Part shown: positions 58,128-64,000 of the stretch, in pieces
Position numbering within the stretch: the first letter of the stretch is position 1
Layout: the number at the start of each line of letters is the position of its first letter
Origin: Lobulomyces angularis
Lineage: Eukaryota > Chytridiomycota > Chytridiomycetes > Lobulomycetales > Lobulomycetaceae
Assembly (NCBI GenBank): GCA_027604685.1
Contig: JADHYX010000086.1
Span: forward strand, 1-64,000
Direction of reading: 5' to 3'
DNA: 64,000 nucleotides
The notes under the pieces: model-generated
Databases searched by the model: none
Told to the model about the DNA's origin: nothing
What the model saw: the letters and a program-made list of their open reading frames with translations, nothing else
Program-made: the position numbers and the translations under genes

Positions 58128-58260
58128 CTTAAAAGAGCGGGGAAGACCCAGACTGCCCTCAGATGATGAATATTTATAAAAAATTGTTATGGCAAAAAGT
58201 GTTTAGAAGCTGCAGTTTCTCGTCGCAGCTAAAACAATTATCACAATTATATTACCTCAA
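58128..58260 (+). mobile_element. Possible Tc1/mariner transposase relic
   Basis: One frame reads KERGRPRLPSDDEYL, then a stop, KIVMAKSV, a stop, and KLQFLVAAKTIITII. GRPR followed by an acidic SDDE and a helix start is the linker between the two helix-turn-helix domains of Tc1/mariner transposases. Two stops within 60 codons and no DDE domain nearby mean a dead fragment at most. Confidence 0.35.
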
Positions 58261-58577
58261 TTGTAAATTGTATCAGTCAGTTCGAATTTATATTGAACTT
58301 ATTTCTCAATAAATTCAGTTAACTGTTTTCATCTTAATTTTATTTGTTAATATATTTATAAAAAGTAATATTTTTATACAAGACTGATATATAAGTTATA
58401 GTGGAGACCGAAGAATTTTTATGATTATCTGTTTATAAATCTGTTTATTAATGTTTGAATAAAATGTACTAAAATTGTTATATTTTAAAAATATGGGGTA
58501 CAAGAATCCGCTCTGTCCGCTTTCAATACCAGAAGCATTTTTTAATCAATAAAAAGCGTTTTCGTATTCTCGGGAAG

Positions 58578-58585
58578 TATAAATA
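58578..58585 (+). promoter_or_regulatory. TATA box of the ML-domain gene
   Basis: TATAAATA, in a locally GC-richer context, lies 70 bp upstream of the ATG at 58648. Spacing suits a core promoter with a start site about 30 bp downstream, near the TTCGTTAAG stretch. Confidence 0.5.
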
Positions 58586-58647
58586 GCTCACATTTTGCTA
58601 TATTTCGTTAAGTAAAATAAAAACTTTTAAAAACAAATTTCTCCAAA

Positions 58648-59165
58648 ATGTTTAAATCTTTCATTAGTGCTTTAATCATCGCAACTGCAACTTCAACTGT
58701 GGTTTACGACGTAGCTGATCCAAATTCCCTTTTCAAATTTTGTGGAAATGCTGAAACTGATGGATTAGGTTTAAGAACTGTTGAAATGACTCCTTTCCCT
58801 CCAGTTCAAGGCCAAAACGTCACTGTTACAGTTAATGGTCACTTGAAAAATGTAATTCAAGATGGTGAAAAGCAAGCCCTTGTCAACGTTAAAGGTCAAA
58901 AAGGTATCTTCAAAATTGAAAGACAAGTCCTCACTTGTACTCCTGACAGCGCTCTTCCTTGCCCTATCCAACCTACTGAAAACTTAGTTCAAAGTTACGA
59001 TTACGCAGTTCCTGTAAGTGCATCAATTATTTTTTAATTGGTTAACTTTTTTTTAAATGCCTTTAGACTCTACCTGCTTTCATTAAAGATATCCAGTTAA
59101 CTGTATCTGGTGTCAATGGTGACGGTAGCCAACTAACTTGTTTCACTGGAAAAGTCGTATTTTGA
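58648..59165 (+). CDS. ML-domain (NPC2 / PG-PI transfer-like) secreted lipid-binding protein
   Basis: ML-domain proteins carry a sterol or phospholipid in a beta-sandwich pocket, in the lysosome/vacuole or outside the cell. The start MFKSFISALIIATATSTVVY is a signal peptide. The mature part begins FKFCGNAETDGLGLRTVEMT and PFPPVQGQNVTVTVNG, then QVLTCTPDSALPCPIQPTEN. The second exon (acceptor near 59067) gives LPAFIKDIQLTVSGVNGDGS and LTCFTGKVVF-stop. The six cysteines fit three disulfides as in NPC2. Length about 155 residues is typical. Codon use is richer in C-ending codons than in neighbouring genes, which fits high expression. A TATA box lies upstream. Confidence 0.85.
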
Positions 59166-59564
59166 AGGAAACACTTACAATAGTATTAAAAAAATTTATT
59201 TCTAAAATTTTTCTTTTACTATAATTTGTTTCTTTTTATATTTTTTTATTTTTAGAATATATAAAATTTTTATACATTTAGCAAAAAATTTAAAAATATA
59301 TGCAATTATTTACATAAGTTATTTTGATAATGAACCTATCTTAAGTATTTATTCACTGAAGCATTTTTTACACACACTTATGTTTTGCTGTTGCTCAAAA
59401 ACATAAGCATTATACTATTCAAAGTAAATCTTTTAATTTTTAACCCAATCACAATAATTATCTAAAAATAAAAAAGGAAAATTTACATATAAACGAGAAA
59501 AAAAATATAATAAATTTTAAATTAAAATTAATTTTTAAAATCTTTAAAAATTTTTCTAAAAAGA
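59166..59564. other. Intergenic, AT-rich
   Basis: About 400 bp between the ML-domain gene and the Ca2+-ATPase, rich in A and T. No gene or RNA is supported. Confidence 0.5.
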
Positions 59565-62500
59565 ATGAGCTATAATGGTTCCAATGGTTAGTAATAAATT
59601 TGCTGAAATCTGTTAAAAGATTTTTATTTAGATAATGAGACCCAAAAATTAGAATACACGTCATTACCACCAATTCCACTTAAGACGGCTGTTCATGCAC
59701 ATCACGAACCCACCATACATAACGAAAAAGTCAAACTTATTCACTCTAAACTGCGAGAAGAAATGGACCTTTTATCCAGTGATGAATTTGGATTAACCAC
59801 TGAAGAATTGGATGAAATTTGTAGTTTTGACAATAGGAACTCTGAAAGTTTAGTTGAAAACCTTAATACAAAGTTTGGTGGCCCATTAGGTGTTGCAATT
59901 AAGTTAAGAACAGACCCAAGTATTGGTTTAAAAACATACGATGTACCTCATAATGTGAAGCAAAAAAAAGGGAAAGTGTCCCCAGAACAAGAAACCCCTA
60001 CTGTTAAAAAAGTTGTCCAAGACGCTGAGTTAAGACAAAAAATGTTCGGGTCGAATATTATTCCTCCACCGCCTTCGCAGTCAATTTTTTCCATGATTAT
60101 TGGACAAATAAAAGAAGACCCTATTCTCAAAATTCTAATAGTGGGAGCAATTATTGTTATTTCATTAGGGAGTGCCATTTGTCCTTCCTCGGGATGGGTT
60201 GATGGATTTACAATCTTAATTGCTGTGATTTTAGTTTTGGGAGTGACATCAGGAAACGATTGGTCAAAAGAAAAAAAGTTTAAAAAGTTATTACTGTTGC
60301 AATCGGACAAAAAAGTCAAAGTCCTTAGAAATGGTGTAAAGGATCAAATAAGCTCTTGGGATTTAGTAATTGGTGATTTAGTAGAAGTATCTCCTGGTGA
60401 CGAAATTCCAGTTGACGGTCTATTTTTTTCAGGAACCAGACTAATGATTGGTAAAAAAAAAACTGAGGTCTGTTGAATTTTTTTTTTAAAATTTAGACGA
60501 ATCCCCCTTGACTGGTGAAACTTTACCTGTAAAAAAAAATGAAAAAAATCCATTTGTGTTTTCTGGCTGTCAAGTAAACGAAGGTAACGCATTAATTTTA
60601 ACTACAGCAGTTGGTGCCCATTCTTCAGGAGGAAAAATTCAATTATTGTTAAATGAAGCGCAAAGTCAGGAAACCGTTTTACAAGTAAAATTAGGAGTAG
60701 TTGCAGTACAAATTGGGAAAATCGGAGTAGCAGCTGGAATTTTAACATTTTTTGGGTTAGCTATAAGATGGGCTATTGATTGGTATTGCCCTAATCTACA
60801 ATATTTTTCTTAAAATTTAAATTACTCCAGGGCTCATGACGTGCCTCTGCCTCCATCACATTGTAGTGGCTCTAGCAGCGCAAATGACACCCTTTCCAGA
60901 TTACAGGAGTTGGCTACTCACTTTGTTGTAGGAGTCACTATTGTCGTTGTCGCAGTTCCCGAGGGGTTACCGCTGGCTGTTACAATATCACTAGCATTTA
61001 GTATGTTTAAGATGATGAAAGATAAGTGTTTTGTTAGACAGCTTGATGCAAGTGAAACTATGGGTCAAGCGACTTGCATTTGTACAGATAAGACTGGTAC
61101 TTTAACAGAAAATAGAATGACAGCAGTTAAGATTTTCGCTGGAGAAAAAGAGTATTTCGGAGCAGGTTCAGGTCATGAAAATGCTGCTGCTTTTACACCA
61201 ACTACTCTTCCTGAAAGTATAAAAGTACTGCTAACTGAATGTGCATGTTTGAATTCCAGTTGTTTTGTGAAATATAAAGAAGACAGCCCACTACCAATCT
61301 TTGTGGGAAGTGCTACGGAAGGGGCGCTCTTGGTACTGAGTGAAAAACTTGGGGTAAACTACAATCAAGTCAGAGAAACTCATACCACTTCTGAAAATGG
61401 CATTTGGGATTTTAATTCTGAGAGAAAAAGAATGTCAACCTTAATAGAAAAATCAGAAACGACGTTTCGACTTTACACCAAAGGTGCATCAGAGATAGTA
61501 TTTTCGTTATGTGAAAGTAAAATCAATGAAGATGGGCAACCTACAATTCTTACAGCGGATGAGAAAACCAAAGTTCAAAATAAAATCAAAGATTGGGCAT
61601 CAGAGGGTTTACGAACATTTGTTTTAGCATACAAAGACACCACGGAAAGGTATACAGTAGACTCAAAAGAAGTTGAAACTTCTCTCACATTTGTAAGCTT
61701 GGTTGGAATTAAAGATCCTCTCAGAAAAGAGGTACCAGGCGCTGTTCTCCAGTGTCAAAAAGCTGGGTTAAAAATTAAAATGGTTACTGGTGACAATATT
61801 CTGACTGCAAGTAAAATTGCTAGAGAATGCGGTATCCTAACTAATGGGATAGCTATGGAGGGCCCAGACTTCAGAGCATTGAGTGAATCTGAAAAAAGAA
61901 AAGTTGCTTTAAAATTACAAGTTTTGGCAAGATCTTCTCCTTCAGATAAATTTATTTTAGTATCCCTTCTAAAAAGTATGGGAGAAGTTGTAGCAGTAAC
62001 AGGAGATGGTACAAACGACGCACCTGCCCTAAAAGAAGCTGATGTTGGATTTTCTATGGGAATTTGCGGAACTCAAATTGCCATGAACGCTTCTGACATT
62101 GTGTTAATGGATGATAACTTTGTTTCTCTGGTTCAATCTATAAGATGGGGTAGAAATGGTATGACAATAAATACCTTAATCTTTTTATTAATTATTTTAA
62201 TAAAAAAAAATTTTTTTGCCACAGTTTTAAACAGTGTGCGAAAATTTTTACAATTCCAGCTTGGAGTGAACTTAATTGCAATCATACTTACTTTCATTGG
62301 AGCAATAACCAGTGGTGTGTCACCACTAAATACAGTCCAACTACTTTGGGTGAATTTGATCATGGATACCTTAGGAGCCTTAGCGCTGGCATCCGATGAA
62401 CCTGAAGATGACATTCTAGAAACTCCACCACATCCTAGAGATGCACCTTTGATATCACAAAAAATGAAAGAGTATATGTTAATTCAAATTATTTACCAAG

Positions 62501-63066
62501 TCACTGTACTGTTAGTCATTTTATTACAGTTGGATAATTTTATGGTTCCAACTCCCGAACACATACTTGAATCAGGACATTCATACGTCACAAAAAGAAC
62601 ATCGACTGTTGTATTTTGTGTCTTCATATTTTGCCAATGCTCAAATTTAGTTATGTCAAGAAAATTAAATGGCGAGTTAAATTTTTTGGGTGGATTCACC
62701 AGAAATAAGTTATTTTTGTTTATACTTAGTGTTATAATAACAGTCCAGCTATTGACAGTGGTGTTGGCACAAGATTTTATGTCAACAACTTCGCTTAACT
62801 GGGAAGAGTGGCTACTAGTTGCCCTGCTTGCAGTTGGCAACTTCGTTTTTACTTTTTTTGTTAAGGTATTTGCGAAAAATTGGAATTATGAAAGAAAAAG
62901 AAATTTAAATGGTGCACTTTCTAAGTCGAATCTTAGTTTATATCAACAGAATTCAAACGAAATGAAAAAAGTTAAATCATTTAACTCTGGCAAAAAATCC
63001 TCTGAAGACATAGCTACATCAAAATCAAGCATGTTGCAGTCTTCTGCTTTAGACCAATATGAATAA
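59565..63066 (+). CDS. PMC1/PMCA-type calcium-transporting P-type ATPase
   Basis: This P2B ATPase pumps Ca2+ out of the cytosol into the vacuole or out of the cell. Exon 1 (59565-59586) gives MSYNGSN and joins exon 2 at 59632; this start places the long upstream frame behind an ATG. Landmarks are DEFGLTTEELDEIC, KFGGPLGVAIKLRTD, VSPGDEIPVDGLF, DESPLTGETLPVKKN, VVAVPEGLPLAVTISLAFS, CTDKTGTLTENRMT with the phosphorylated Asp near 61087, KGASEIV, MVTGDNILTASKIARECGIL, and VTGDGTNDAPALKEADVGFS. The C-terminal helices include VQLLWVNLIMDTLGALALAS. An intron at 62159-62224 is a multiple of three without stops. The C-terminal tail is short, without an obvious IQ or long calmodulin site. About 1,060 residues. 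Confidence 0.93.
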
Positions 63067-64000
63067 TAGTTAAAATTCATTAAATGAAATTTTTTTAATT
63101 ATTACTGGATTTTTCAGTTTTATAGATAAATAATCTAGTATATTTTAATAAATGTAATGTAAATTTTTTGTACTTGTAAATATTAAAGTTGTCATTGGTG
63201 CTATCTTCATTCAGAACACCAGTATTGTCAATATAATCATAAGGATATTAAAATTATATGAAAATGGTAGAGCTGGGCCAATCATAATCTATAACAAAAT
63301 TACTGTATTTGATTATTGTAATATAAGAGGTTCAAAATTTTGATTTTTTGTAATCTGAGTATTGGCAAATGAGAACAATCATTCTCAACAAAAGGAATAT
63401 GATATGATTAGTTGACACAAATATAAAAAGGTGGATTCATATTATCAGCGTTAAAGAAAGCTTTTCAATTTTCTTACGAAAGCTCTATAGCGTATCAATA
63501 TTCAAGTCATTATGAAGTCATTAGCACAACTAATATCCAATTTTCAACCCTAAACTATGTACACATTATATAAGTTTGTTTTTATATCATACGAAGTTCT
63601 TGGCTTGATGCAATCACTCCAGTTATGTTGGCTGCATTTTTTTAAATTATGTACTGAAAAACTACACAAAAGTTTCCCCAAAGTCTATTATCAATTCAAA
63701 ACAACAAAATAACAAATTTTGATTTTTTTTGTTTAAATTAATTAAAATTTTATACCAATATTTACTAAATTTTAGTGAAAAAATTTGTTAATAAGCAGAC
63801 CCAATATTTTAATACAATGGGTTAGTTGTATCTATATGCTTTCTAATTTTATATTCCAACCCATTTTAAAAAAGAAATTATTATCGTATTTTCAAATAAT
63901 TTTATAAAAATGGGAAGAAGGCAATAGAATTATTTTATATTTAATATGCAGTATATAAATCATAATAAGGGAACTTTTTTTTTTTGCTCGTTGTTTTATT
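63067..64000. other. Intergenic to window end
   Basis: About 0.9 kb downstream of the Ca2+-ATPase. AT-rich, with AATAAA-like signals just after the stop. I see no gene, RNA or clear repeat in it. Confidence 0.5.

Larger units (their letters stand above)
57422..58647. other. 1.2-kb intergenic region with transposon relic
   Basis: AT-rich with no intact gene. A short degraded Tc1/mariner-like stretch lies near 58128-58260 and a TATA box near the right end; both are listed separately. Confidence 0.5.

Noticed and set aside
1..64000. CRISPR arrays, operons, rRNA genes, viral genes
   Set aside because: No regularly spaced repeats with unique spacers, no bacterial gene layout, no rRNA sequence and no viral hallmark genes were seen.

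Overview
The window is nuclear DNA from a eukaryote. It is strongly AT-rich, with long poly-A and poly-T tracts between genes. Genes are dense and lie on both strands, and most are cut by many short GT-AG introns (about 45-80 nt, branch-like TTAAC/CTAAC/TTAAT before a TAG or AAG acceptor). The content points to an early-diverging, flagellated (zoosporic) fungus or a close relative. A prenylated Skt5/Chs4-type chitin synthase activator and a LYC1-type lysine acetyltransferase are fungal traits. CFAP58 and CCDC77 imply a cilium or flagellum and centrioles. Glutaryl-CoA dehydrogenase, a branched-chain dehydrogenase E2 and a TRMU-type tRNA thiolase imply respiring mitochondria, which argues against the anaerobic gut fungi. 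The exact taxon cannot be named from this sequence alone.

Layout. 0-7.5 kb: 3' end of an M50B-like membrane protein, a Rad21/Rec8 kleisin, and CFAP58. 7.7-11.4 kb: two divergently transcribed Golgi-type glycosyltransferases (GT14-like and LARGE-like GT49). 11.5-22.7 kb: NIPA-like Mg transporter, a probable mitochondrial ribosomal protein (mL67/MHR1-like), U2AF1, TMEM19/DUF92, PPP1R11/YPI1, CCDC77, Elongator ELP5 and RMI2. 22.9-30.5 kb: TMEM258/OST5, glutaryl-CoA dehydrogenase head-to-head with the LYC1-like acetyltransferase, tRNA-dihydrouridine synthase DUS3, and branched-chain dehydrogenase E2. 30.7-47.3 kb: CLC chloride transport protein, Skt5-like activator, a C2H2 zinc-finger protein with an apparent poly-A frameshift, LAS1, an intronless orphan ORF, and an AAAP amino-acid transporter. 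47.3-50.7 kb: gene-poor, with a broken LEA/HSP12-like gene and a tRNA-Glu/tRNA-Trp pair flanked by direct repeats. 50.7-54.6 kb: a large secreted protein built from about eleven tandem cysteine modules that each end in a CCxxDxCN-like motif. 55.8-63.1 kb: TRMU, an ML-domain lipid-binding protein and a PMC1/PMCA-type Ca2+-ATPase. The last 0.9 kb has no gene I can support.

How genes relate. The best functional pairing is the shared promoter between a lysine N-acetyltransferase and glutaryl-CoA dehydrogenase, two steps of one lysine degradation route. The two divergent glycosyltransferases are a second candidate pair. The tandem cysteine-module protein, in which intron positions also repeat with the modules, is the most novel-looking object here. 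Exon boundaries were placed by eye from reading frame, splice signals and remembered family patterns. No computation or database search was run.
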